This document shows positions 55,306-64,000 of a stretch of DNA of 64,000 nt, piece after piece (position 1 is the stretch's first letter; the number at the start of each line of letters is the position of its first letter). The notes beneath the pieces were generated by a model. That model was not told the origin of the DNA. It worked only from the letters and a program-made list of their open reading frames with translations, and did not search any database. Position numbers and translations under genes: made by a program. The stretch comes from Pseudomonas triticifolii (GTDB lineage: Bacteria; Pseudomonadota; Gammaproteobacteria; Pseudomonadales; Pseudomonadaceae), in contig NZ_JACONV010000003.1 of NCBI RefSeq assembly GCF_014358015.1, forward strand, positions 186,001-250,000, written 5' to 3'.

Positions 55306-55987
55306 GACCGTTCTCCACGCCAAGGGCAATGAGCGCTGCGGCTGCGGCTACCTGTTCGGCAATCCGGCGGCTGACACCCTGACCTCGACTCTTTTCGTTC
55401 AATAGGGTGATCTCGCACTCGACGAAAAACGTCCGGCAATGAGGCTCACCCTGGATATCCACCACTTCGTAACGCGGCAGATCGCAGGCCCGGGACTGCA
55501 GAAACTCCTGCAGCCGGGTTTTCGGGTCCTTGTTGGTGTCGACCAGCGTCAGGCTGTCGAACTCGGTCGTCAGCCACGCCAGTACACGTTCGCGCGCCAC
55601 GTCCATGCCCGAGTCGAGGTAGATCGCACCGATCAACGCTTCCAGCGCATCGGCAAGAATCGACTCACGACGGAATCCGCCGCTTTTCAGTTCGCCGGAG
55701 CCCAGACGCAGGTACTCGCCCAGATCGAAACCGCGCGCCAGCAATGCCAGGGTCTCGCCCTTGACCAGCCGCGCCCGCAAACGGGACAACTGACCTTCAC
55801 GCGCCTGTGCAAAGCGCTCGAACAGCGCCTCGCCAGCCACAAAGTTGAGAATGGCATCACCGAGAAATTCCAGCCGCTCATTGTTGCGACCGGCAAAACT
55901 GCGGTGGGTCAGGGCCAGGACCATCAGTTCCTGATCCTTGAAGGTGTAGCCGAGCTGACGCTCAAGGCGGCTCAAGGATACGCTCAC
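55298..55987 (-). CDS. rnc: Ribonuclease III
   Basis: Double-strand RNA endonuclease for rRNA and mRNA processing. The 229-residue protein has the signature [12 protein letters not shown] with catalytic acids, and a C-terminal dsRNA-binding domain ([13 protein letters not shown], then [16 protein letters not shown]). It overlaps both the DUF4845 gene (ATGA) and era. Confidence 0.95.
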   Translation of the reverse strand: MSVSLSRLERQLGYTFKDQELMVLALTHRSFAGRNNERLEFLGDAILNFVAGEALFERFAQAREGQLSRLRARLVKGETLALLARGFDLGEYLRLGSGELKSGGFRRESILADALEALIGAIYLDSGMDVARERVLAWLTTEFDSLTLVDTNKDPKTRLQEFLQSRACDLPRYEVVDIQGEPHCRTFFVECEITLLNEKSRGQGVSRRIAEQVAAAAALIALGVENGHE

Positions 55988-56361
55988 GGTCTGCCCACGC
56001 TCAGTTGCTTGTCGAACTTGATAACCACGTCGATGTTCAGCATCAACGGCTCACGCTGTTCGTAATTCAAACGGGCGTTGAACGCATTGTTCTCCACCGT
56101 CACTCTTAACGCCTGTTTCAAATCTATATCCCGGATGCTGTTGAGCTGCATGCTCTTTTCGACATAACTGTAAAAATCGCTGACCGTGGTGATACCCAGG
56201 CCCTTATTGCTCTCGACCGCCTCGATGATGTTTTTCATCCGGCTGTAGTCAAGATAATGGGGGACAAGCTTGAATGCGGTACTGATCGCAAACACGGCCA
56301 GAACCAGCATCACCAACCCGCCTACCAACGACAAACCTTTTTGAGAAGCAGAGAACGTCAT
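55984..56361 (-). CDS. DUF4845 domain-containing membrane protein
   Basis: A 125-residue protein with one N-terminal membrane span ([21 protein letters not shown]) and a periplasmic domain ([36 protein letters not shown]). It is the usual small gene between lepB and rnc in pseudomonads. Function is not established. ATG 56361 follows AGGAGG and CAGGAA; a longer frame from 56478 has no support. Confidence 0.88.
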   Translation of the reverse strand: MTFSASQKGLSLVGGLVMLVLAVFAISTAFKLVPHYLDYSRMKNIIEAVESNKGLGITTVSDFYSYVEKSMQLNSIRDIDLKQALRVTVENNAFNARLNYEQREPLMLNIDVVIKFDKQLSVGRP

Positions 56362-56478
56362 GTTCCTGTTGACCTCCTTGGATACACACTGGCGCACTGT
56401 AAAACGCAATGCCTGCTCAGGACGTGCCTGAAGCGCCCCCAAATGACATACGGCGCTGCCCAGGCAGCGCCGCATCAA

Positions 56479-57333
56479 TTACTTGATCAACCCTACGCGT
56501 GAAAAATTAGGGAAGTGGCTCAGTTTCGGTTCGGGCCAGCTCATCCAGACAGCAAAGGCCTTACCGACGATGTTCTTGTCCGGAACCATGCCCAGCTCGT
56601 CCTTGGGAATGTTGGGATCATCCCAGTAACGGCTGTCATTGGAGTTGTCGCGGTTGTCGCCCATCATGAAATAGTGCGCAGCCGGAACGGTCCATTCGCT
56701 GTCGGGCGGTGCACGATAGCGGCTCATTTCCTGACGGATCTGATGCTCTACGGCGCCTAGTTGCTCTTCGTACAGCTCGGCACTGCCCAGCGTGCCAGGC
56801 TCGGTGCCAATCAGCTTCTTGGCAACCAGTTCGTTGTTGACGAACAGGCGCTTGTCGCTGGTATAGCGAATATGATCGCCCGGCAGGCCGATCACCCGCT
56901 TGATGTAGTTGACGCTCGGGTCGCTCGGGTAGCGAAAGACCATCACGTCGCCGCGCTGCGGATCGCCGATCTGAATCACCTTCTGGTCCAGCACTGGCAG
57001 GCGAATGCCATACGAGAACTTGTTGACCAGAATGAAATCACCCACGTCGAGCGTCGGCTTCATGGAGCCGGACGGAATCTGGAAGGGTTCGACCAGAAAC
57101 GAGCGCAGCACCAGAACAATGAACAACACCGGGAAGAACGACTTGCCGTACTCGATCAGCAAAGGCTCTTTGTTCAATCGCTCGACAACGGCGATGTCAG
57201 GCTCTCCGACACTGCCCTGATACTTCGAAATGGCGGCCCGACGGCGAGGCGCCAGGACGACCAGATCGATCAGTGCAAGCACGCCGCAGACGAAGACAGC
57301 GATAACCAACAACAGCGGGAAATTTAGTGACAT
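56479..57333 (-). CDS. lepB: Signal peptidase I
   Basis: Removes signal peptides from exported proteins at the periplasmic face. The 284-residue protein has two N-terminal spans (about 5-28 and 65-80), catalytic S90 in IPSGSM and K145 in NYIKRV, and the conserved box MMGDNRDNSNDSRYW. It lies 9 bases after lepA on the same strand, the classical lepAB order. Confidence 0.96.
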   Translation of the reverse strand: MSLNFPLLLVIAVFVCGVLALIDLVVLAPRRRAAISKYQGSVGEPDIAVVERLNKEPLLIEYGKSFFPVLFIVLVLRSFLVEPFQIPSGSMKPTLDVGDFILVNKFSYGIRLPVLDQKVIQIGDPQRGDVMVFRYPSDPSVNYIKRVIGLPGDHIRYTSDKRLFVNNELVAKKLIGTEPGTLGSAELYEEQLGAVEHQIRQEMSRYRAPPDSEWTVPAAHYFMMGDNRDNSNDSRYWDDPNIPKDELGMVPDKNIVGKAFAVWMSWPEPKLSHFPNFSRVGLIK

Positions 57334-57342
57334 AGGACCTGA

Positions 57343-59139
57343 CTATTCCAACCTGAGCACTGCAAGGAAGGCTTCCTGTGGGATTTCCACGTTGCCAACC
57401 TGCTTCATGCGTTTCTTACCGGCCTTCTGCTTCTCGAGCAATTTACGTTTGCGACTCACGTCACCACCGTAACACTTGGCCAGTACGTTCTTTCTGAGTG
57501 CCTTGACGGTTGTCCGGGCCACAATCTGGCCACCAATCGCGGCCTGAATGGCCACATCGAACATCTGCCGCGGGATCAGCTCTTTCATCTTCTCGGTCAA
57601 TGCACGTCCTTTGTAGTGCGCATTGTCACGATGAACGATCAGGGCCAGTGCATCGACCTTCTCGCCGTTGATCAAAACATCCAGTTTCACCAGATTGGCT
57701 GACTGGTAACGGTCGAAATGATAGTCCAGCGATGCATAACCGCGGCTGACTGACTTGAGACGATCGAAGAAATCCAGCACCACTTCGTTCATCGGCAAAT
57801 CGTAGCTGACCTGGACCTGAGTCCCGAGGAACAGCATGTCGTGTTGCACGCCGCGCTTTTCAATGCACAGCGTAATGACGTTGCCCAAATGCTCCTGAGG
57901 CACAAGAATATTTGCCCGAACGATAGGTTCGCGCATGTCTTCAATGGCTGACAGGTCTGGCAGTTTGGACGGGTTGTCGACGTAGATCGTTTCACCGGTC
58001 TTCAGCAACAACTCGAAGATAACGGTTGGTGCCGTGGTAATCAGGTCCAGGTCGTATTCGCGCTCAAGGCGCTCCTGGATGATCTCCATGTGGAGCATGC
58101 CCAGGAAACCGCAACGGAAGCCGAAGCCCAGCGCATCGGAGCTTTCCGGCAGGTATTGCAGCGAGGAGTCGTTGAGCGTCAGCTTCTGCAACGCTTCGCG
58201 GAAGTCTTCGAAGTCGTCGGAGCTGACCGGGAACAGACCCGCATAGACCTGTGGCTGGATGCGCTTGAAGCCTGGCAGTACATCAACGTCCGGAGTGGAA
58301 CTCAGGGTCAGGGTGTCACCGACCGGCGCACCATGAATGTCCTTGATGCCGGCGATGATGAAGCCCACTTCGCCAGCCTTCAGATCGACGGTCGCGGTAT
58401 GCTTGGGATTGAACACCCCGACGCTGTCGACCAGATGCATCTTGCCGGTGGATTTGACGAGGATCTTGTCGCCTTTCTTCACACGGCCGTGGCGAACGCG
58501 CACCAGGGACACAACGCCCAGGTAGTTGTCGAACCAGGAGTCGATGATCAACGCCTGCAGCGGATCTTCGATATTGCCGGTGGGCGCCGGAATGGTGGCC
58601 ACCAGGCGTTCAAGCACCTCGTCCACGCCCATGCCGCTCTTGGCACTGCAGGCCACAGCGTCGGTGGCGTCGATGCCGATGATCTTCTCGATTTCTTCCT
58701 TGACGCGGTCCGGATCGGCTTGCGGCAAGTCCATCTTGTTCAGCACCGGCATGACCTCAAGGCCCTGCTCGATGGCGGTATAGCAGTTGGCAACCGACTG
58801 CGCCTCAACGCCCTGCCCCGCATCCACCACCAGCAAGGCCCCTTCACAGGCTGCAAGCGAGCGGCTGACTTCATAGGTGAAGTCCACGTGGCCCGGGGTA
58901 TCGATGAAGTTCAGCTGGTAGGTGATACCGTCTTTGGCCTTGTAGTACAGGGTTACGCTGTGGGCCTTGATGGTGATCCCGCGCTCGCGCTCAAGATCCA
59001 TGGAGTCGAGCACCTGCGCTTCCATTTCGCGCTCGGACAGGCCGCCGCACATTTGAATGAAGCGGTCGGCCAGCGTCGACTTGCCATGGTCAATGTGGGC
59101 GATGATGGAGAAATTGCGGATATGACTCAAATCACTCAC
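57343..59139 (-). CDS. lepA: Elongation factor 4
   Basis: Ribosome-associated translational GTPase that assists stalled or assembling ribosomes. The 598-residue length is standard. G1 is [10 protein letters not shown]2/G3 include RERGITIKA and DTPGHVDF, G4 is NKMD; the LepA-specific C-terminal domain ends with [14 protein letters not shown]. It is the first gene of the lepA-lepB-DUF4845-rnc-era-recO-pdxJ series. Confidence 0.97.
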   Translation of the reverse strand: MSDLSHIRNFSIIAHIDHGKSTLADRFIQMCGGLSEREMEAQVLDSMDLERERGITIKAHSVTLYYKAKDGITYQLNFIDTPGHVDFTYEVSRSLAACEGALLVVDAGQGVEAQSVANCYTAIEQGLEVMPVLNKMDLPQADPDRVKEEIEKIIGIDATDAVACSAKSGMGVDEVLERLVATIPAPTGNIEDPLQALIIDSWFDNYLGVVSLVRVRHGRVKKGDKILVKSTGKMHLVDSVGVFNPKHTATVDLKAGEVGFIIAGIKDIHGAPVGDTLTLSSTPDVDVLPGFKRIQPQVYAGLFPVSSDDFEDFREALQKLTLNDSSLQYLPESSDALGFGFRCGFLGMLHMEIIQERLEREYDLDLITTAPTVIFELLLKTGETIYVDNPSKLPDLSAIEDMREPIVRANILVPQEHLGNVITLCIEKRGVQHDMLFLGTQVQVSYDLPMNEVVLDFFDRLKSVSRGYASLDYHFDRYQSANLVKLDVLINGEKVDALALIVHRDNAHYKGRALTEKMKELIPRQMFDVAIQAAIGGQIVARTTVKALRKNVLAKCYGGDVSRKRKLLEKQKAGKKRMKQVGNVEIPQEAFLAVLRLE

Positions 59140-59267
59140 GGATCAACACTCAAAAAGGTTGCAGGCAGATTGCCCGCCGAAAAATAGCCGGGAATTGTAC
59201 CTGAAGTAAGCCAAGGGCGTCACGCTTGCAGGCACCCGTATCAATCCGAGCCTGAAGCCAACCCATG

Positions 59268-59292
59268 AAAAAGGGCGGCCATGGCCGCCCTT
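59268..59292 (-). terminator. Terminator of the algU-muc transcript after mucD
   Basis: AAGGGCGGCC-ATGGCCGCCCTT is a perfect palindrome followed on the - strand by TTTTTC. It separates mucD from lepA. Confidence 0.85.
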
Positions 59293-59310
59293 CCTCATCA
59301 AACGAGCGGG

Positions 59311-60744
59311 TTATTCAGACAGTTTGAAGGTGATGAACGTCGCACGTCCCTGACGCAGGACACGCATCGAAACCGAACGATCCTTGGGCAGGCTTTTTGC
59401 TACATCGGTGAACTGCTTCGCCGAGGTGATGGCCTGATTGTTCAGATGCGTAATCACATCGCCAGCCTGCAGGCCGATCAACGAAGCCGGACCACCGGTC
59501 ACCTCCTTGATCGCCACACCGCCCTTGAGGTCCAGCGTCTTCTTCTGCTCAGCCGTCAGCTCAATCACCGACACACCCAGGCGATTACTGCTGCGTTCAG
59601 CACCCGCGCCTGGCACACCGCCCATTTCCTGACCTTCATCCGGCAGCGCACCGACCGTAACGGTCAGGTTCTGACGCTTGCCGTCCCGGATCACTTCAAG
59701 CTCGGCCTTGCTGCCGTCCTTGAGATTACCGATCAAGTGCGGCAGGTCAGCCGACATGATGATCGGCTGACCATTGGCGCTCAAAATCACGTCACCAACC
59801 TGCAGCCCGCCCTTGGCGGCCGGACCATCTTCAAGCACCTGCGCGACCAGCGCCCCGGCTGGCTTGTCCAGCCCGAACGATTCAGCCAGGTCCTTGTTCA
59901 CTTCCTGAATCACAACACCCAACCAGCCGCGGCTGACTTTACCGCTTGCCTTGAGCTGATTGGCAACATCCATGGCGACGTCGATCGGGATGGCGAACGA
60001 CAGGCCCATGAAGCCACCCGAGCGGGTGAAGATCTGTGAGTTGATACCCACGACCTCACCGGCCATGTTGAACAGCGGACCACCCGAGTTGCCGGGGTTG
60101 ATCGCCACGTCGGTCTGGATGAACGGCACGTAGGTGTCATTCGGCAGACTGCGGCCCTTGGCGCTGACGATACCTTTGGTCACCGAGTGATCGAAACCGA
60201 ATGGCGAGCCAATCGCCAACACCCACTCGCCGACTTTGAGCGTGTTGGAGTTGCCCAGTTTGGCGGTCGGCAGGTCCTTACCTTCGATTTTCAGCACGGC
60301 CACGTCGGTGCGCGGATCAGTGCCGACCAGCTTGGCCTTGAGTTCGCTACGATCGGAAAGCCGCACGAGAATCTCGTCTGCACCGTCGATCACGTGGTTG
60401 TTGGTCAGGACATAGCCATCAGGAGAGATGATGAAACCTGAGCCCAGCGACTGAGCTTCGCGCTGGCGATCGCCCTTGCCTGGCGGACGTGTCCCTGGCG
60501 GCATGCTGCGCTCGAGAAACTCGCGCAGCATCGGCGGGAGGCCTTCAAGATCCGGCACCTGCTGATTGGCGATGGCACGATCAGGCAATTTCTGGCGCGT
60601 GCTGATATTCACGACCGCAGGCGATGCCTGCTCGACCAGCCCGGTGAAGTCCGGCAGATTTTCGGCCTGAACGGCAGCGACCTGACCGAGCATCAGCACG
60701 GCGGCAATGAGAGATAGATAAGATTTCACACGTGGTATCGACAT
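59311..60744 (-). CDS. mucD: Periplasmic serine protease MucD (DegP/HtrA type)
   Basis: Periplasmic quality-control protease that also dampens AlgU activity. The 477-residue protein has a signal peptide (LMLGQVAAVQA, cleavage near 27), a trypsin-like domain with H117 (TNNHVID), D147 (RTDVAV) and S220 (NPGNSGGP), and two PDZ domains (about 270-360 and 385-470). ATG 60744 follows GGAG by 5 bases. It lies 283 bases from mucB, in the place where mucC sits in other pseudomonads. Confidence 0.95.
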   Translation of the reverse strand: MSIPRVKSYLSLIAAVLMLGQVAAVQAENLPDFTGLVEQASPAVVNISTRQKLPDRAIANQQVPDLEGLPPMLREFLERSMPPGTRPPGKGDRQREAQSLGSGFIISPDGYVLTNNHVIDGADEILVRLSDRSELKAKLVGTDPRTDVAVLKIEGKDLPTAKLGNSNTLKVGEWVLAIGSPFGFDHSVTKGIVSAKGRSLPNDTYVPFIQTDVAINPGNSGGPLFNMAGEVVGINSQIFTRSGGFMGLSFAIPIDVAMDVANQLKASGKVSRGWLGVVIQEVNKDLAESFGLDKPAGALVAQVLEDGPAAKGGLQVGDVILSANGQPIIMSADLPHLIGNLKDGSKAELEVIRDGKRQNLTVTVGALPDEGQEMGGVPGAGAERSSNRLGVSVIELTAEQKKTLDLKGGVAIKEVTGGPASLIGLQAGDVITHLNNQAITSAKQFTDVAKSLPKDRSVSMRVLRQGRATFITFKLSE

Positions 60745-61027
60745 ACGACTCCCGTTCATAACGAGCAGAGTTAAGCAGTACAGATCAACCGACCCGGGGA
60801 ACCGGACATCGTTCGATGCGCTTCCCGGCAGGTTTTCAAGGCCCACAAACGACAAAGGCCAGAGCTGCGAGGCTGTGACCTATAGAAAAAAATGAGAGTT
60901 TTTGCAACTTGCAAACCTCACCAAACATTTCAGTATCTCGGCCAAGGGCCAGGTTGACTGCGGTCTGGAGGTAGGTCGAACCCAAGATGAAACCTTTTAC
61001 ATCCCGGGCGATTTTCATCGAATCGAC

Positions 61028-61993
61028 TTATTTTTTGCCTTGAGCATCATTGCCACGTATGGACAACGCAATACGCTCGGCAGTACCCAAGGGTATCTCT
61101 CCGACTACCGTAACCATAGTGTCACCCTGAGGTGTGGTCAAACGTCGCGATACGGCGACCGTCGGGCCCAACTGAGTGCGAATGTCGGACGATGCATTGC
61201 CACTGACAGGCTCGATGAACACGGAAAAACGCGCAAGGCCATCGCCATACATGAGGCTGGTGACCGGCGAATTCGTCTCAGCGTCCTTGCGAACACCACT
61301 GCTGCTCAGCTCAAAGCCGGGCGGCAGCCAGTCTGAACGCCAGGAAACGGCATTGATCTGTGCTTGTGGCTTGCCCTTGGCCGTCGCAGCAACCACAGGC
61401 TTGCACTCGGCACTGGCCTGCAGCGACTGGTCCGACGGACCATTGGCGGTATCGAAATCGGTGAACTGAAACCGCTCAAGCAACTGGCCCTTGTCACTCA
61501 ACAGCAATGACTTGAGCGCAAGCCCGGTTTCATTATCGATATGCAATTCCATGCCATAGCGATGCTGATCCTTCGGGGTCACTGCAACAATGGTTGTTGC
61601 ACGACCGGCCACCCGGGACTTACCGACAACTTTCATGTCGTACCAGGCAGACAGCTTCTTGACATCGAACGAGCGTGCAGCGGCATCAGGGATATTGGTG
61701 ACGCCTGCTTCCAGAGTGCCACTGACGCACTGGGTCAGCCCGTCAACACGCGACACTTCCTGGGCAGAGCCATCAAGCTGGAGCAGTCGCTCATGGACTT
61801 TGCCATCCGCTACGCGGTGCCAGACCCGATGAGTCGAAAAACTGCCATTGCGTTCGTAAACGAACGTACCTTGATAACTCTGCTGTTGATCGACCTGCCC
61901 AAGACGCTTGAGCAAGTCCTGTGCATCATCAGCATGAACCGGGAGGGCAAGCCATCCACCTAACAGCAACGGCAATAGCGGAACGGCTCGCAT
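61028..61993 (-). CDS. mucB: Periplasmic anti-sigma co-regulator MucB (RseB family)
   Basis: Binds the periplasmic part of MucA and shields it from proteolysis until envelope stress or lipid signals release it. The 321-residue protein has a signal peptide (LLPLLLGGWLALPVHA) and the MucB/RseB domains (YQGTFVYERNGSFSTHRVWH; C-terminal SDWLPPGFELSSSG). It lies 8 bases after mucA. Confidence 0.95.
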   Translation of the reverse strand: MRAVPLLPLLLGGWLALPVHADDAQDLLKRLGQVDQQQSYQGTFVYERNGSFSTHRVWHRVADGKVHERLLQLDGSAQEVSRVDGLTQCVSGTLEAGVTNIPDAAARSFDVKKLSAWYDMKVVGKSRVAGRATTIVAVTPKDQHRYGMELHIDNETGLALKSLLLSDKGQLLERFQFTDFDTANGPSDQSLQASAECKPVVAATAKGKPQAQINAVSWRSDWLPPGFELSSSGVRKDAETNSPVTSLMYGDGLARFSVFIEPVSGNASSDIRTQLGPTVAVSRRLTTPQGDTMVTVVGEIPLGTAERIALSIRGNDAQGKK

Positions 61994-62001
61994 GATCCTC
62001 C

Positions 62002-62595
62002 TTAACGGTTTTCCAGACTGGCAGCACGGGCGTAAGGCAGCGCACTTTCAGTGCCCTTCAACGCAGCTTCCTGAGCATGTTGACGCAGGTAGCCTGGCAG
62101 ACGCTTGTCGCCCTCGCCAGCCTGGCCCTGCAATACACCATTGGCCATAGGGCCTGGTGCCTGCTCGGCGCTCTCGGTGTAACCAGCCAGTACGGCCGGA
62201 CCTTTGACCTGTGGAACAGTCAGGCTGGCAGGCTGTTGGGTCTGCTGCGCCAATTGCGTACCGGTGATTTCGTCCTGGTTGTACAGACGAACACCAGCCA
62301 GAACAGCAACGGTTACAGAAGCGGCGACGGCCAGACGACCCAGCGAACGCCACGGACCGCGGGCTACTTTAAGAGGACTGACTTCATCGGCGATTGCGGC
62401 AGATACAGCTGCCGAGATGTCCAGATGAGGCATCAGCAATTCTTTGTGCATGGCTGCACGGGCAATCTGATAACGCGACCAAGTGGCACGCGTATCTGCA
62501 TCGTCAATGGCATTCAATACCCGACGCAATTCCAATTCGTCCGCTTCGTTGTCCATCACTGCGGACAGCGATTCCTGCAGGGCTTCACGACTCAT
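62002..62595 (-). CDS. mucA: Anti-sigma factor MucA
   Basis: Inner-membrane anti-sigma factor that holds AlgU inactive. The 197-residue frame is intact: cytoplasmic AlgU-binding domain (SREALQESLSAVMDNEADELELRRVL), one membrane span (about 86-103, LAVAASVTVAVLAGV) and periplasmic tail. No truncating mutation of the mucoid type is seen. It lies 33 bases after algU. Confidence 0.95.
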   Translation of the reverse strand: MSREALQESLSAVMDNEADELELRRVLNAIDDADTRATWSRYQIARAAMHKELLMPHLDISAAVSAAIADEVSPLKVARGPWRSLGRLAVAASVTVAVLAGVRLYNQDEITGTQLAQQTQQPASLTVPQVKGPAVLAGYTESAEQAPGPMANGVLQGQAGEGDKRLPGYLRQHAQEAALKGTESALPYARAASLENR

Positions 62596-62628
62596 GGCGG
62601 GTTCCTCTCTTGGGCTATCGCCGCTGTC

Positions 62629-63210
62629 TCAGGATTCCTGCAACAACGGCTGCAGGGCTTTATCGATGGCTTCCCGAGCGCGAAAGATGCGAGAGCGCAC
62701 GGTACCAACAGGACATTGCATGACGCTCGCAATGTCTTCGTAACTCAGACCATCGAATTCACGTAAAGTTAGTGCAGTACGCAAATCTTCCGGGAGAAGC
62801 TGGATGGTCCGATGGACAGTACCCTCGATCTCATCCCTCAACAATGCACGCTCCGGCGACTCGATGTCCTTGAGGCCATGATCGCCATCGTAGAACTCCG
62901 CGTCCTCAGACCTCACATCGCTATCAGGTGGCCGCCGACCGCGCGACACCAAATAGTTTTTCGCCGTGTTGATGGCGATACGGTACAGCCACGTATAAAA
63001 CGCACTGTCGCCGCGAAAATTTCCGAGTGCGCGATAGGCCTTGATAAAGGCTTCCTGCGCAACGTCCTGAGCCTCATGGGTGTCGTGCACGAATCGCACG
63101 ATCAACCCGAGAATCTTGTGCTGATACTTCAGCACCAACAGATCAAATGCTCGCGTGTCACCGCGCTGAACGCGCTCGACAAGCTGCTGATCCTCTTCCT
63201 GGGTTAGCAT
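62629..63210 (-). CDS. algU: Envelope-stress sigma factor AlgU/AlgT (sigma22)
   Basis: ECF sigma factor controlling alginate and envelope stress genes. The 193 residues show region 2 (VLKYQHKILGLIVRFV, DVAQEAFIKAYRAL, FYTWLYRIAINTAKNYL) and region 4 (LREFDGLSYEDIASVMQCPVGTVRSRIFRARE). ATG 63210 follows GAGGAG and gives the standard length; 63216 is an alternative. It is the first gene of algU-mucA-mucB-mucD, with its own sigma22-type promoter upstream. Confidence 0.97.
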   Translation of the reverse strand: MLTQEEDQQLVERVQRGDTRAFDLLVLKYQHKILGLIVRFVHDTHEAQDVAQEAFIKAYRALGNFRGDSAFYTWLYRIAINTAKNYLVSRGRRPPDSDVRSEDAEFYDGDHGLKDIESPERALLRDEIEGTVHRTIQLLPEDLRTALTLREFDGLSYEDIASVMQCPVGTVRSRIFRAREAIDKALQPLLQES

Positions 63211-63269
63211 GAACACTCCTCATTGAGCTTAAAGGAGCGTTGCAACTGATATTGTTCAGGCTCGCAAAC

Positions 63270-63296
63270 ATAGACTCGGGCTTTGCGCAAAAGTTC
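63270..63296 (-). promoter_or_regulatory. AlgU-dependent (sigma22) promoter of algU
   Basis: On the - strand GAACTT (63296-63291), a 16-base spacer and TCTAT (63274-63270) match the AlgU/RpoE consensus GAACTT-N16/17-TCTGA. It begins about 60 bases before the algU start and implies positive autoregulation. The remaining 63211-63707 region holds no gene, only the divergent algU and nadB promoters. Confidence 0.75.
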
Positions 63297-63707
63297 TCCC
63301 CCTTCAAGCAAGTTTCCTGCAGACAGTCATTCGGCCTGCACGAAAAACGCAGCGCGACACGGTCGACTGCGTGAATAGTCTTGTCGTCGGTGCGCAGTCG
63401 ATGATCACTTATCGAACCCTGCGCAAGCCAACGCTGTTCCTTTATAGGCAACCTGCTATTGAGCCCGGATCCCTCTGAAAAGTTCCATGAGCACAAATGC
63501 AGGCGTTAACCTCGATCTGCACGCTCCGCTTCCCCTTCGTGGCGCCTGGGGCGCTTGAACAAGAAAATCCGGAGCAAAAGCGTATGCATGTTGGCAAGGA
63601 CTGAAGCACAATCCTTGTTTACCGTGGTTCCACAATGCCATGAGGCGCGGCTATTGTGCCGATCCCCTAAAACTTATACTAGTGGCCGCTAGAGGCAGAA
63701 TTTACAG

Positions 63708-64000
63708 ATGAGCCAACATTTTCAGCATGACGTATTGGTGATCGGCAGCGGCGCAGCGGGCTTGAGCCTGGCGCTGACTCTGCCCGAACATCTGCGCATC
63801 GCGGTCCTGAGCAAGGGCGATCTGTCCAACGGCTCGACATTCTGGGCTCAAGGCGGCGTGGCAGCAGTGCTCGACGACACAGACACGGTGCAATCCCACG
63901 TCGAGGACACCCTGAATGCCGGAGGCGGTCTCTGCGACGAAGAGGCCGTGCGCTTCACCGTCGAGCACAGCCGTGAGGCCATCCAGTGGCTGATCGATCA
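63708..64000 (+). CDS. nadB: L-aspartate oxidase (N-terminal part)
   Basis: FAD enzyme that oxidises L-aspartate to iminoaspartate, the first step of NAD synthesis. The first 97 residues are in the window: dinucleotide motif [15 protein letters not shown] (about 9-23) and the NadB segment [19 protein letters not shown]. The gene runs off the window end. It is divergent from algU, as in Pseudomonas aeruginosa. Confidence 0.95.
   Translation, partial: MSQHFQHDVLVIGSGAAGLSLALTLPEHLRIAVLSKGDLSNGSTFWAQGGVAAVLDDTDTVQSHVEDTLNAGGGLCDEEAVRFTVEHSREAIQWLID

Noticed and set aside
60836-61018. Short - strand frame in the mucB-mucD gap considered as mucC
   Set aside because: Its 60 residues show no membrane spans or similarity to MucC, and it lacks a ribosome site.
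63459-63485. Second AlgU promoter (GAACTT at 63485-63480, - strand)
   Set aside because: The -35 is perfect, but the sequence 16-17 bases on (TCAAT) is a poor -10. It could be a weak upstream promoter but is not called.

Overview
The window is chromosomal DNA of a fluorescent pseudomonad, most likely of the Pseudomonas syringae group. The evidence is the AatJQMP-AauSR acidic amino acid locus, the algU-mucA-mucB-mucD cluster without mucC, REP elements of the GCGAGCAAGCTCGCTCCCAC type, and the asrA-like lon/icp and lepA-lepB-rnc-era-recO-pdxJ neighbourhoods. No rRNA, tRNA, CRISPR array, prophage or intact insertion sequence was recognised.

Layout. 1-9.3 kb: glpD with a GlpR-like operator, then the aatJQMP importer for glutamate/aspartate with its sensor kinase and sigma54 activator (aauS, aauR). 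A sigma54 promoter and two AauR-type sites are readable upstream of aatJ. 9.3-18.9 kb: a REP cluster, a DsbA/FrnE-like oxidoreductase, an exported hydrolase, a truncated metE remnant beside intact metR, a Nudix gene, ddlA, zinc-independent L31 (rpmE2) with Zur- and Fur-like boxes, an FMN-dependent glutamate-synthase-like protein and an OpgC-family membrane protein.

18.9-23.4 kb is the most unusual part: an A/T-richer block of three paralogous genes of unknown function on the + strand and two paralogous exported-protein genes on the - strand. They form two tail-to-tail pairs plus one orphan. The three + genes share an ungapped 56-bp upstream block. The two - genes share a different 24-bp element.

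23.6-33.4 kb: a large atypical bifunctional penicillin-binding protein, a YqjI-like metal-responsive repressor with its ferric-reductase-like partner and a large palindromic operator, small membrane and DNA-binding proteins, and the glucose porin and membrane glucose dehydrogenase. 33.5-43.4 kb: a GntR-controlled catabolic cluster (amidase, imidase/HpPgdA-like hydrolase, MFS permease, two SDRs, a CxC-C mini-protein, a COG0523 metal GTPase, a solute-binding-like protein). It is interrupted by a 171-bp x 4 REP-doublet array. I infer breakdown of cyclic imides by a zinc hydrolase served by its own metallochaperone. 43.4-47.7 kb: an operon joining a cupredoxin, a GGDEF/EAL sensor, a DUF3034 outer-membrane protein and a lipoprotein truncated haemoglobin.

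47.9-64 kb: conserved housekeeping and envelope-stress genes: lon (AsrA-like), icp, cmoAB, then on the - strand pdxJ, recO, era, rnc, a DUF4845 gene, lepB, lepA, mucD, mucB, mucA and algU with an autoregulatory sigma22 promoter. The window ends in the start of nadB.
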